Assembly: GCA_002376965.1 (NCBI GenBank)
Contig: DFOV01000100.1
Location: forward strand, 1 to 31,916
Length of the DNA stretch: 31,916 nt
From: Gammaproteobacteria bacterium UBA3532
Lineage (GTDB): Bacteria; Pseudomonadota; Gammaproteobacteria; Enterobacterales; UBA3532
Reading direction: 5' to 3'
Part shown: in pieces, positions 1 to 12,900 of the stretch
Layout of the letters: every line of letters begins with the position of its first letter
Position numbering within the stretch: the first letter of the stretch is position 1
Made by a program: the position numbers and the translations under genes
Notes under the pieces: model-generated
Database searches by the model: none
Told to the model about the DNA's origin: nothing
What the model saw: only the letters and a program-made list of their open reading frames with translations

Positions 1-964
1 ACAGTAATATCTGTCACCAAATGATCGTCGTAAGCAATGACCGTTATATCAAAATGAGTACCCTCCACAACACTCGAGGGGGTGATGGGGGTAGAAAGAA
101 TAACCGGAGGAATATCCGTATCAATCACTAACGTGATAGATGTTGATTCAGTTTGCCCAACACCATTGGTCGCCATAACCACGTATTCATGACTTTCTCC
201 TTCCCCAGGACTGGTAACAGCAAAAGAGAGAGAGCCTGCGGAATAGATACTATCAACCACATTGCCATTGTATGATAACCAAGCACTTGAAATACCGCTT
301 TCGGGGTCATCTATATCAACGCTGATTTGATAAGGCTGGTCTACGATGGGGTTGTTATTTTTTATGCTTCCCGTTAAGACGAAATCTCCTACGGTTGGCG
401 GCGTATCGTCCCCTTCACGCACGATAGCGAGTGGTTCTGACTCAACAATATTTCCATAGATATCAGCAACAATGGCCTTAATAAATTCACCACTCCGTTC
501 TTGGGGCCAGTTGATTTCGAGCGAATAAGGCGCTTGATAGCTGGCTGACAGCTCAACAAATGAGCCATCGATAGATGGCGATGTCAGCCAGCGAACGGCT
601 TTAATTGGATGCTCAGACCCGATATTGGCATGTACCTGTGTTGGCTCGGGTAGTATGCCTATGTTCTGCTCTAGCTCAACCGAGAGTGATTGATTTGTTG
701 GGTAGTTCTTTCCGTCAATAAGGATATGCCTCGCTGGCAACTCAACAACGCTGCCAGACAACAACCGTGCCTTAGCAACATAGGCCAGCTGACTTCCATT
801 CACTGTTCCAGGAAGGATATGTGTTGACCCGTTATAACCCGGGTTCGCTATCCGCGAAACCAGTAGACCGTCTTGATAGAAATCAACTAAACCTACATCA
901 TTTAAATGCGCCAACTGAAGCGGGACTTCTTCTCCAAGCGCATGTACTGCATTAAAGAACGGCT
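1..964 (-). other. Ig-like modules at the left edge, last one cut
   Basis: Residues about 9712-10032. An Ig-like module contains VPLQLAHLNDVGLVDFYQDG (near 930). Further copies open LPEPTQVHANIGSEHPI (near 650), DTPPTVGDFVLTGSIKNN (near 410) and IPPVILSTPITPSSVVEG (near 110). The last module is interrupted by the window edge at VIAYDDHLVTDIT, so the protein clearly continues. Confidence 0.7.
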
Positions 965-3900
965 TGTCCCACGCAGGTGAAATATCGGATTGTTCTATGT
1001 CCAGTATGGTGACGCCATCACTCCCTACCCCAATGAGTAATTGATTTTTCCATACCGCCAAGGCCGTAACTACACCCTGCTCAAGCTGATGAACGGCCGG
1101 TGCTTTAATCCCCCAATCATTGGGGTTCATGATATGTATAGAAACTGGGGTTTCACCACTGGCAAATAACAACCTTCCATCAGAATAAGCCAGCGACCGT
1201 ACGACTCCACTATCTATTGTTACGCTAGACGTGGTGTTGTCCTCAACAGAAAAACGATGTAAATCATCGCCGCTGGACCAGTACAGATAGCTTCCATCAG
1301 ACACCAGCCCTTCAATGTTATTTACGCTTGTTATAACACTCGGCTGGGGCGAAGGCTCTGTGGTATTCAGTGTCCATAGATTAAATTCAGCGCTAGTCGC
1401 TCTTGTGGCCACAAACACTGTGTCGTCAACCAGCACACAGTTAGTGATCTCTTCGTTATTTAAATTTGGCGCTTCGGACCATACCGGCTCCAAGTCGATG
1501 GTATTGGCCAAATAGACAACCCGCTCACTACAGGCAACAATCACACTGCCAGAAACAATAACATTACGATAGGCGTTGCCAGAGAAGATAACTTGCTTGT
1601 CGTTATCTGCATTCAGACGGTACACCTGTTTAGCTTGATCGGCATGATGGTATTGCCACCCATCCCAATAAGCCACATCGGTCACCGACTGACTAAAAGC
1701 ACCGGAATACACCTCTGACTTCCAGCCCCCTAGCTCTTCCCGATAAATCCTTTCAGCACCATAGGGGCCTGATGCAACGATAAATTGACCATCTGCGGAT
1801 ACGGCATCTGAGACGACGCCTAGCGGTGTTGATGTTTGATAGACAGTGCCAGACAAAGACGGTGGCGCTATCTCGATAACATGACCACTTTGGGTTATTT
1901 TCCCATTAATAAGAGAAGCCGGTGCCAAAGAAACATCAACAGGGAACGAGCCGAGCGCATGGAATTGACCAGGCTGTCGAACGTCAACAAGATGAATTTG
2001 CTCAGATTTGGCACTGAGTAACACCAGGAACCCTTTAAAATGTAGCATCTGTTCTGCCGACAGTGCCCAATTCGAAACCGCCACCTTGTTTCCAGCGTCG
2101 TTAAAGAAATGTATTCTTCCTTGCACATCGAGCATATAAACACCTGACGTTGCAGCTGACATCGCTTTCCCTTCAACGACGTAACGCTTAACCTCAGTGC
2201 CATTACGATATAAAACCAGCCCTTTATTAGTGATTACATAGGTTATTTCATGGGCGGTGGCCATCTGCTCAGCCCCAAATAGCTGTTCAATAGGCGTTGA
2301 CAGCAGCATGGACTGGAGGGAAGCAGTATAAAGCTGACCGTTTGCATCGATGATATACAATGTTTTTTCATTTTCGACAGCTAGATCGGTAGCGACATTT
2401 GGCAGCACGCTACTCGCGACCAAGGCGTAATGCGCATTGATATCTAACCAATGCAGCTGGCTGTCTGCTGTTGCGACAAGCAGGTAATTTTTGTAATACG
2501 CCATCGCCTGAATATCGTAAGCAAACATGGCGATGCTGGTCGTATCCAGTTTTAGCTCTCGCCCTGACGCGAAAATATCACCATTGATAGCGGGTATCAC
2601 CCGATCATAGGTTTGCCCATTAGAGTGAGAAGTAACCGTCCACGCTCCCTGTACGTTTATAAAATACTCTTCCGATTTTTCATTACCAGATGAGTCAACG
2701 ATAGTTGCAACAACATACATGCCTGAAGTATCTGGCGTAACCCAGGAGAGATCTGGATGACCGATAGCAACGAGCTGTCGCTGAGCATCAAACACTTCTA
2801 TTTTACCCCAGTATCCCTCATCGACTACTAAACTCGCGTTCAGGGATGAGCCAACTGCGGTCGTATGCGGTAGCGATGAGATGGTAATATCGGGGAGGGC
2901 CAACTTATCATACACAGTAACGGAAACGTCGCTAGCGGTAACTTTGTGATGGCCATCTCCGACATACGCATATACTTTGAAAACATAGCTTTGTGTGTTT
3001 TCAACCGATGGTAGCTGAAGGTTAAGTTCACCGGATATGTCTTGACTATGAACTACCTCAATCAGGTTTTGGTTAAAGTCATACACTTCGATTTCGACCC
3101 ACCGAATATCTCCACTACCTTCGTATCGCAGTGCAACCACTTCCCCTTCGCTGATGCTCTGGTTATTCACTGGATGAATAACCAGGATCTGTCCACCATC
3201 CCCCTCATTACTTACCAGCGGGATTAAAATATCTTCGACCATTGGTTCAGCAATCAATGTAACGCTGTATTCAGGCTCCTCGGTATCGAGCTTGAGCAGT
3301 GACCAAGCAGTATTTTTATAGGTATGAGCAATTTCACCGTTCACTTCAAGGCGACTTGCCGTGCCCTTCTCCGCTGCAAAGAGTAAAGGTATATGGGCAT
3401 TTTGGCTTTGAGCTACGTTTGGTTTGATCGACCATTCAGCTAAGGCTTCAGCGGTTAAACTATATTCTGTGGACTCCATAGAATGATTAGTACGGCGATT
3501 GAGCTGTAAGCTACCATCGTTGAGATCCTGACGCAGTATTCTTACCCCTGTTTTACCAGGAATAGCGATCGGTTGAACAGGCACCATCTCACCATTTTGT
3601 TCGACAACTAACGTTTCGCCACCTAGAACAGGGCTCGGCTCGAACACCGCCTCGATATCAAAGGCATGCTCACTCCATGACGGCGTTAGTGCGGAGCCAT
3701 CACCGTCTGCCGCCTGAAGTTTTAGTTTTTCGACATGTTGTCCTGACGCGGGGATGCTAAACAGGTTGGCATGAGCAAAGTGTATATTCTCATTCAAATC
3801 GTCAAAAATACCGATTAACTCAGAGTCGCGGAATACTCGCCATGTATCATTATGTTGCACCCACAACAGCTCACCTGTAATAACCAGCTGTTGATAGGCG

Positions 3901-6900
3901 GAAGAAAAGGCTAGCTGGCTAACTGATTCCAAATCAGCCATCTCATTAAAACGATAACTACTCACTACATTTGAATTTGTTACTACGATTAACTCAGGAG
4001 TGGCTTGAATAGTCGTCGCAGAAATGTCTAAAGAATAACCGGTTCCGCGCTGTTGAATGGCTCTTCCGCTTTCATCAAGCCCATAACGAACGAGGCTGTT
4101 GGCAGCTAAAACAAACAACTCATCACCAACCACTACGTGATCACTAATAGTCTGTCCAGCGGATATACCTGCGATTGGGAACCAAGCGTGATCTTGATAG
4201 ACCATAGCTCCGATCCAGTTACCCCTTACTTGATACGCTATCCGTCCTGACATGCTCTCCCACTCATGATAAATGGGTGTTACTAATGGCTCCTGCGCCA
4301 AAGCTCCATTATGCAGTGGCCAGAAGTAGCGATGGGTTGTGCCATTCTCAAAGATAAGTGCCCATAGCCCGGCACCGGTATAGGCTGCTTCTTTTACAAG
4401 ACCATTTTCAACATTTACTAGATCACCAATAGTGCCTGGAACATGTATTCTGTCAGCATCTGGCCCCCGTATTATTAAACCTACCCCACTATCACTTAAG
4501 GCGACTGGTATCGGGAATAGCTCAACGACTTGCTCCTGTGACAGAAGCGCTGGGGTTATGTATTGAGCAGCTTCATCTGCAATGAATGGTTCGATAGTTA
4601 ACGACGAGATAGCATCCGCTCGACTATGGCCCGAGATATCGCGCAACACAGAATCAATTTCAACGACGCCGTTCGTTGCCATTACTTTCACTGAGCTATC
4701 ACCAAGATAAGGAAGGGTCATTTGGTCTACAACTACACCAGTTAGCGCCGTTTGCTTAACCTCTAGACGACTGTCTTCGCTGAAATCAGGCATGCCAGCT
4801 GGCTGCTGTCCTGATAAATAGACACGGCTACCAGCAAGGATATTGGCTTCAGGTAGAACATTCACCAGAGGAAGCTCGTCAATATCACTATTAGCATCGA
4901 TGGTTAATGCGACTTCAGAACGTAATTCGCCGTGGCTAACCACTATTTGCAATGTTCGGTTTTCCGATACGCTTGGAATATTCAAGGTAGCCCTTGCTGT
5001 TCCAGAGCTATCAGCGGTTAAAGTCTGCGGTTGCGGATTAAGCGGATGACTTGGATCATTTTGAAGTATGGCTGTAAGGGTTACTTCATCCAGGTTTTTC
5101 AGCGCAACGATTATCTCTAATGGCTGACCAGCAAAGACGTGCTCTCCTGAATGCGGTGACAATATATCTATATCAACCAGCGATTCTTTGTCTAGCACTT
5201 TGATAAGCTCTAAGTCGGTAATCGACTGATTCCCGTAACTATCCGTCGCTTCAACAGCGACCGTAACCACACCTTGTGGTTCAACAGGCGTATACTTGAA
5301 GATCCCCTCGGCTTCTTTAGGCAATAATTCACCATTGACTGAAGCAGTAAATGAAAAGAGCGTTTCTGGATCATACGCCTTGGCGCGAATAAACAACGGC
5401 TCGCCAATGACAACGGATTCTCTTTGCGTTGGCTCGAGTATAACGACCGTAGGTGCAGAGGTATCGGGTAACAGGTCGTAACTGTTTGTTGAAACAAGCT
5501 TCTGATCCGCACCGTAATCGACGGATATTTGTACGGTTATTTCATCACAGTCACTTACTTCTAATTCATGTATCTCATTCTCTGAGCAAAGATCAGCCAG
5601 GCGCGGGTTTTTGAACGGAAGTTCAGCATAGGCTGTTGTTATGACATTGTTGGGTGGCAACAGATCAACCGTATGCCATTGGCCCAGCACGCCAATTTGT
5701 ATCTGATTGATGAGGTCGGTATTGCCTCCAATGCCATAACGAATGAAGGTATCAGAAAAACTCTCCTGCCCTTGTGCTGGCTCAAAGTGCTCAATGCTCA
5801 ATGATGCAGGAAGGATATCGTAGGTAAATACTTGCTCCGCGCTGTTTCTCTTCGCATCATAGACGACAACTTTTATATCAACTCGCGGCTCACCTCGCAG
5901 CTGAATAGGCACCCCTTCCCAGCCAGCAGCAACAAACCTTGGCGCCCCGAGTAGGCTATAACTAGTGCCTGAATCCCAGGAAACATAAAGCTCATACTCA
6001 AGCAGTTCTTCCTCGGTCATGTTGTCAACAGCATGAGGCATTACATAGTATTGATAACCAGATACCAGCTCTAGCATATCCGACGCATCCGTCCAGTCAC
6101 CCAATTTCAATTGCTTCAACTCTATATCTATGGGTTTCAACAGATCCTTGGTTGCAAGCTCAACGGAAAATTCGCCATCGAGCAACACTTTCTGATATTT
6201 AGTAACAGCATTACCTTGTAAATCGCGTATCCCCATTATTTTGATCTGATAATGAGAGTTGGGAAGTAAAACACCACCATCTTTTAGGAATAAGCGGATG
6301 CGTTTACCACTGACAACCATTTCAAAATTATCACTATCATCAACCAGCTGCGGCGTATCATAATCTCGATTTTGACGCTGTACTAAAAAGCCATCCAGCT
6401 GTATGTCCTCGGAAAAGTCGATAATCAACGGTGTGGCTGAACTCAATGGTTGATACTCTTCAACCAAAGGCGCTTCATCGTCAATCGATACCACATTGAC
6501 CGGACTCTGCACCACTTCGTTAGTCGCGTCTTTCTTAATCCATACCTCATACTCTTGGCCAGCCGTACTTATGGCCAATGAATCAGCCACCAGCGTGCCA
6601 TCAATCCACTGATATGTCAGTTGATTAGAGCCGTCAAATGGCATAGTGGAATTTAACGGGCGCCAATGGATCGTATAGGAACCATCAAACCCTGTACCCG
6701 ACAAATAAAGCGGCGTCCCACCCAAAATACTAACCTGATTATTTTGGCTGGCTAGAGAAGTGGACACATTATCGATTGTCAACGGCTCCGAAACTAATAC
6801 AGCGCCTTGCAGGCTTACGCTTCCATCGACGCTATCTGCAACAATATCAAAACTGCCAGCTTGTTCAGGTAAGACATGTAAGCTGAGTTCGGTTCCGGTG

Positions 6901-9900
6901 TCATTGACCAACCAATTAATATCCCAGGCTGGAGAGCTATCAGCGTTGTCTGCGAATACAGTTAAATCACCAATGGACAAGCTTTCGATCTTGTCCAGAT
7001 TTTGCCCATAAACCGTTAACGGAGTCATCTGACCTTTAACCCAATTAGACGTGGACAGCGAATCAAGTATTGGCGGCTGCACACCAAACAAGACTTCAGT
7101 TGCTAGCGCCCAAGGAAGGTCAAGCTTAATATCAACTCCTTCAATCGTCTGCTCCGGCTGGGTGAAAAGTTGATAACTATATACTGTCCCTCCTTGTGAA
7201 TAGGCCGTCGCCAATAACCGGTAAACCAGTCCGTCACCTTCAAAATCGGTACTGCTGCTTAACCTTAGTTGCTGTGTTTGCTCTGAATCATAGCCATCAA
7301 TGCTCACATTGCTCCAACCATCAGGGCTACCGGTAGTTAGAAAACGAACAAGTTGGGTATCCGCCATAATGCTTGTCGTGTTGAGACGATAAATATTATT
7401 CAAGGGTATCTGTGCGTTAGCAAACTGCTGATTGTCATACCATTCAAGCATTGTCCCCGATAGCGCAAAATAACGGGGCTCATCAACCTGGGCATTCACT
7501 TCTGCAATAGGCGCCAAAGGTTCAGTGGCAGTGGTGGAAGGCAGATCATAAATATAGATCCCATCATCGTGCCCAACGACAAGTAAATCACCGGCAATAG
7601 CCATGACACTACCACTGCCATTAACCAGCTCTATATCCGCTAAGTAGTCAAGAGACGGACCACTAGCCAGGTTTCCGTACAAATGGAATAATTGATTCGT
7701 CTCTCCACGCACCATTACGCGCTGCGGTGATACAACAAGCGCTTCTGGCGAATCAATATCATGTGCATATTCAAAAGGTTGACTAAGGCTATCCCAATGC
7801 CTTAACTGAAACGTGTCATGGGTAAGGAATATTAGCCACTCATCAACGCTATGCATGTCAATAATCCCGGCAACAGGAATGTCTTTCCATAAATCGCCAA
7901 AATTTGCTCCAACATGGATGTATTGCTCCGAACGGGCCACGAACTGCTTATCAGCCAGCGTGATTTGTTGAATGCCTACGTTTTTGGCCTGTATCTCATG
8001 CACAAGCTCAGGAACAATAGGGTTTTCCAGTTCATAGAAGCGGATTTTTTCTCCGCCCGAGATCACCACCGCCAACGCTGTCTCGCTTAAGCCAATAGCA
8101 GAAATAGCTTGATCAGGTGACAACCCTTCCTCATCAATGAAAATAGTGCTCTGTAATAGAGGTAGCTGACTATCTAACGTGGAATAAATCTGTATTTTGC
8201 GTGAAGTCGCTAACGCCAAAAGCGCACCACTGCGTTCGATATGCTCAAACTCCTTCCCATTCAAGTGCATCATCGCTGGGAGGGAAACCGACAAAGAGAC
8301 GTCACTCACCAAGTCACTTAAATCAGTTCGGTTGGCCAATGCAATATCCAACTCCCCTAGTACGTTGTCAGGCAGAGTGAAAACAATGAGGTTTTCTGAT
8401 TTAAACTCGACGTTCTGAGCTGGCTTGCCATTGACCATTACAATAGTACTCGGGCTCAGGCCTTGTCCTCTTATCCCGATGAAACTATTGCTACTGTATT
8501 CGAGCGTGGAGGTTTGAGAGTGGAGTTGCCCACTACCATAGTTATACTCGCCTACTTCCTCAATGCTAGGCGCAGCTACATAAGTCAGGCTCGCGGGAAC
8601 CTGTAGTGATAAATCGCCCTGTACGATTTCAATGCCTAACAGCTTATTCTCACCATCTACTAACGAGATATTTGGCGACTGAACCAGCAGTTGATTATCA
8701 GTATACGACTCCACAACCGCTTCGACACCACCGATGAAAACGGCGGTTTCTTCATTAAAGCCACTGCCATTGATCGTAATCAGCTCACCGCCTTCCCAAC
8801 TAACAAACAGCGGCTCGATGGTATTTACCGTAACAGGATGGTCGTCGGTGGATACAAACCGGAAGCGATAAGTATTTGGCAAGGTTTCACCATGTAATCC
8901 GGCCAGCGAGTCACTTATCTCAATCCAATACTCTCTCCCTGCTTGCAATGGAGAAAGTGGTCTGAATATCAGCTTGGAACCGTCATTATTGGCAACCATA
9001 GACAGGAAGCCAGATACCGGACTGCTGTTCAAACTAACACTCACCAGTGTATCGCCATCGGATTCTATCTGTCGGCTATCTAATATCTTGTTGAACTGTA
9101 CTTCAATTGCAGCATCGGTAGAAAGCAACCCATTGACCGCTGGAGAGTGCCCCAATATTGCCAACTCTTCTGTGACGATAGTATTCAAACCACCAACCAA
9201 GTTACCATAAGGAGCCGACTCAACGGGAGGCTCAAGGATCTGATCACCATCTTTGACGTAAGCCGTACCAACATATAATGTCTCAGCACCTAAAGCGAAG
9301 GTTTCCACACTACCGGATACCATGTAGTAGTTTTCAAGCGCTATCTTTTCGGAAAAGTTCCCTGCCAGCCAATGAGAAACGTCCCATTGCTGCATATCAC
9401 CATGCCCTGCTGCAACGTATAGCGTTTGGCCACGCAATTGAAGCTGCTTAGCATTGACATCTGCACCCGCTTTAAATGCATGTAGCGGTTGCTCATTAAT
9501 AAACACCGATTGGTCATCTGGCCTTACTGCAAACAGAGCAATCGAGGCTCGCTGAGCTGTGCCAACGAATACCTGCTCGCCGACAATATGAAAATCAGAC
9601 ACCGGTAAAGGCGCTTGCGCCGCATCATTTAGGTGGATCCGATTGGCTATTTGATAATCTCCAGACATCAAATCTACAGCGACAATCTGATGAAGACTGG
9701 GGATTAACATCCAAAGAAGGTTGCCAACTCGCTGCAACTGAGACGGCTGACCACCTAGCTCACTAGCACATATAGACTTGAGTAACCTTGGTCGACTTCC
9801 GGTCAAGTAAACCTTTAACCCGAAATTACCTGATATATAAGCTACACTTCGGTCCAGAACAAGACTGTGCGCTTGTGAACCTATTTCGCCATCATAAGAG

Positions 9901-12900
9901 GCAGAACAATCACCGCCCCTATCAAGCTCAGCCTCAAAAATCAATAATGGGTCAGTAGCTAACGTAGTATCAAATAGATAAAATCGATTTCCACCAACAG
10001 CACCTAGCTGCTCATCGTGGTACTGGAGATCGGTGAAACCAAACTCTTTCAGGTTCTGATTTAGTACGTATGGGCGAGTATCCCTGCCATCGGGTGTTGG
10101 TATATCAATCACCTCGGGATTCACCGGATCACTAATATCCAACAAGACCAATTGCGCATCAGCGCTTGTGTACTGACGAAGGGTAGCGCCACTAGAGCCT
10201 TTAAGCTGGTATTGCCCGCCAGTAGCTAAATAGACGAGTTGCCCATGCAGGTGCAACTGTGAAACCGGACTTTCACCATATTCCGTTGATAGCTCAACCG
10301 AACCCGCTTCACGGCTGGCATAAAAATACCCATCATTAAGGGTTGATTGCTCATCAGGAAAATACCTACTGCTTATTACAACATCAACGGGGCCAAAATC
10401 ACCTGCTGGTGCTCGTAATCTGGCATGCGAAGAGCTTAGAATGCGTAAATCAGCAGCTGGGCTTGTACCAAACGACACGTTAAGACCATGGTTGAACCCA
10501 GCACCATATATATCTACCCAATTTCCACCTTGAGGAGGGCCAAAATCAGGCTCAACCAACTGTAATTTAACCGGTGGCATGATAACCAATGCACCGTTCA
10601 ACTGGCCGATCAATTCGTCACGCCAGACTTTTATTGGCAAACTGGCTGAATTCGTTGCTATATCAATTCTAGGTATATTTATTGTTAACTGAGCATCAGC
10701 AACTTCGATAATATCTTCCGTTTTTAGTTCCAAACCACCAATGCTTACCTGCAAACCTTGTGGGTCCGTACCAAAATATTGGCCGTATATTATTGCTTGC
10801 TCTGAACCGTCAGCATGAAATATATGACGAAGGGCAACGTCTTGAGCAACGACTCGCTCAACGCTATGCACTTGAGGGCGATAACCAGGAACAAAGGTAT
10901 AATTTAACGAGAGGTCTTTGCCAAGAATATGGCCATTGAGTTCTCTGACTTCTTCACCTATAAGGGTAAAAGTGATGCTTTCTTTCGCCTGGAAAGCATC
11001 CGTCATTTGGATAGTTATTTGCCCGCCCTTTAACGTATTGATCGCACTGAGGGTATAATTCTCTTTCGCTAAAACATTGCCTTGGCTATCAAGTAGTTCA
11101 TAAGCTAATTGATGCCCTTCCTCTGGCTCGTAGCCTTCTTCAAAGAGAGCGGTGTTGATCAGTTTATTGAACTGAATAGTTATCTTATCGTTCCAGCCGA
11201 TAAAGCTTGCAGAAGCTGGTGCATAGTGACTAACAGCCAAATCAACCATGGGACTAATCTTGAATCCCGCGCCATTCGAGGTCATGACTTGCCCACCATT
11301 GAGCATTAAGCTATTTCCGGTCTGCTCCCAATAGACAGGATTCCATGTTTGATCTTCTTTTTTCAAGATTACGTAATCTTCACCGATGCTAAGTACCAAC
11401 TGCCCTTCAAATACGACCATCGAGAGGTTCGGAGAAGTCGTTTGATTGTCGACGGCGACATCTGAATGAAGAAGTGTAGGAACTCCACCAGCCCCCAGAT
11501 CGGTTATTTCGACATGCTTGAAGCCATTTTCTTTGCTGAGTAGCACATGCAAGCTGTTCCCTAACCATTGTATTTGATAGGGCTTACCTTGAAGCTCACC
11601 ATCAAATGAGACAATGGGATAGCCAATAGGTGTAGCCATATGCCCATTGGATAGATCAAAAAACTGTACGTATCCACTATCACCCCGCAAAAATGAAACA
11701 GCTAATATGCCTAAGTCGTTGTTAATAGACAGATCCGTTGCTACATCGCCCCCCAATGAGAGCTCCCTGATGATTGAAGGTTGCCTGAGATCGGTGATAT
11801 CTACGACATATATTCCAGCTTCACCTCCAGCAAGATAAACGCTATTCCCTAACACATCTACACCCAAAATAGGAGAGGATGTTGGTAGCTGAGCCAACCG
11901 AATGGGGCGCTCCCAAATGTTCAGGTCGTATATTTCCAGCCCCGATTCCATCACAAAGCGATTGTTTTCCACACTACTCTGCGTATGGGATACACCAACA
12001 AAAAGAACATCGGATAATATAGGGTTTTGATTCTGGTCCACCAGCAAATCGCGTTGCTCAACGACGGCATCACCAACCACCATGGGAGGATAATTAGGCA
12101 GTTCAAAGCCTAATCCATGTTCATAGCTGTAAGAAAAATCACCAATATATTGTTCGTGCGCTCCAGAGATCAGATAGACATGGAATAATCCAGGCTCCTC
12201 GACACCTGGCAGCCTAAAGCTAAACTCAGATAAGGTTTTGACATCGTCCCGCAGGTCAATTTTACTGCCGTCAGAGAAGACTTCGGTGCGTAATACCCTT
12301 GAGCTATCAAAGCGGTCGCGTAACTCAACCTTGGCACCAGGTAAAATGACCTGTTTGTTCGCCTGAATGCTAACGGGGTAACCTCCTGATGCAGGAGCAG
12401 AATTTTTTGATAGCTTCCACTCTATGTCATTCGACCAACGCTCAGCCAGAATAAAAGCTGCAGCCAAACGGTCGGTATACACTGTATTTGATAAAGTGAG
12501 GGAATAAGCTCCAGCTGGGAGGTGGAGTTTTTCAATCTCGGAATACGCGATACGAATTTCACCTTCAGCGATCCATTCAAATGCCACGCTTGCCGACCCA
12601 ACCTCAACGTACATATTTTGGCTGAAGCCTTGCCCATGAACAATTAGCTCTCCTTCATCCCCATCATGCCACAAGGTATTCTCAAGATAAGATATGGCAA
12701 TATCCTGCGTTCCTTCAGGAGCTGCAGTAATCACCGTTTGTGCCGTTTGCCACAAAGAGCCACCGCGCTGGTTACGGGCATCGATAATACGAACTAAGTA
12801 GTCGTGCCCAGCCGTTCTTGGAAAGGACAGGGCAAATTTATCCGAAATACCTGATTCGTCTCCGACGATTTCAAGCTGCCAGTCCGTAATATCTTGCCCT

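Noticed and set aside
5210..5512. Minus-strand ORF of 100 codons inside the giant gene
   Set aside because: It lies in a different frame from the giant gene, where clear Ig-like sequence continues across the same bases. The other short minus ORFs below 30 kb all sit in this same shadow frame.
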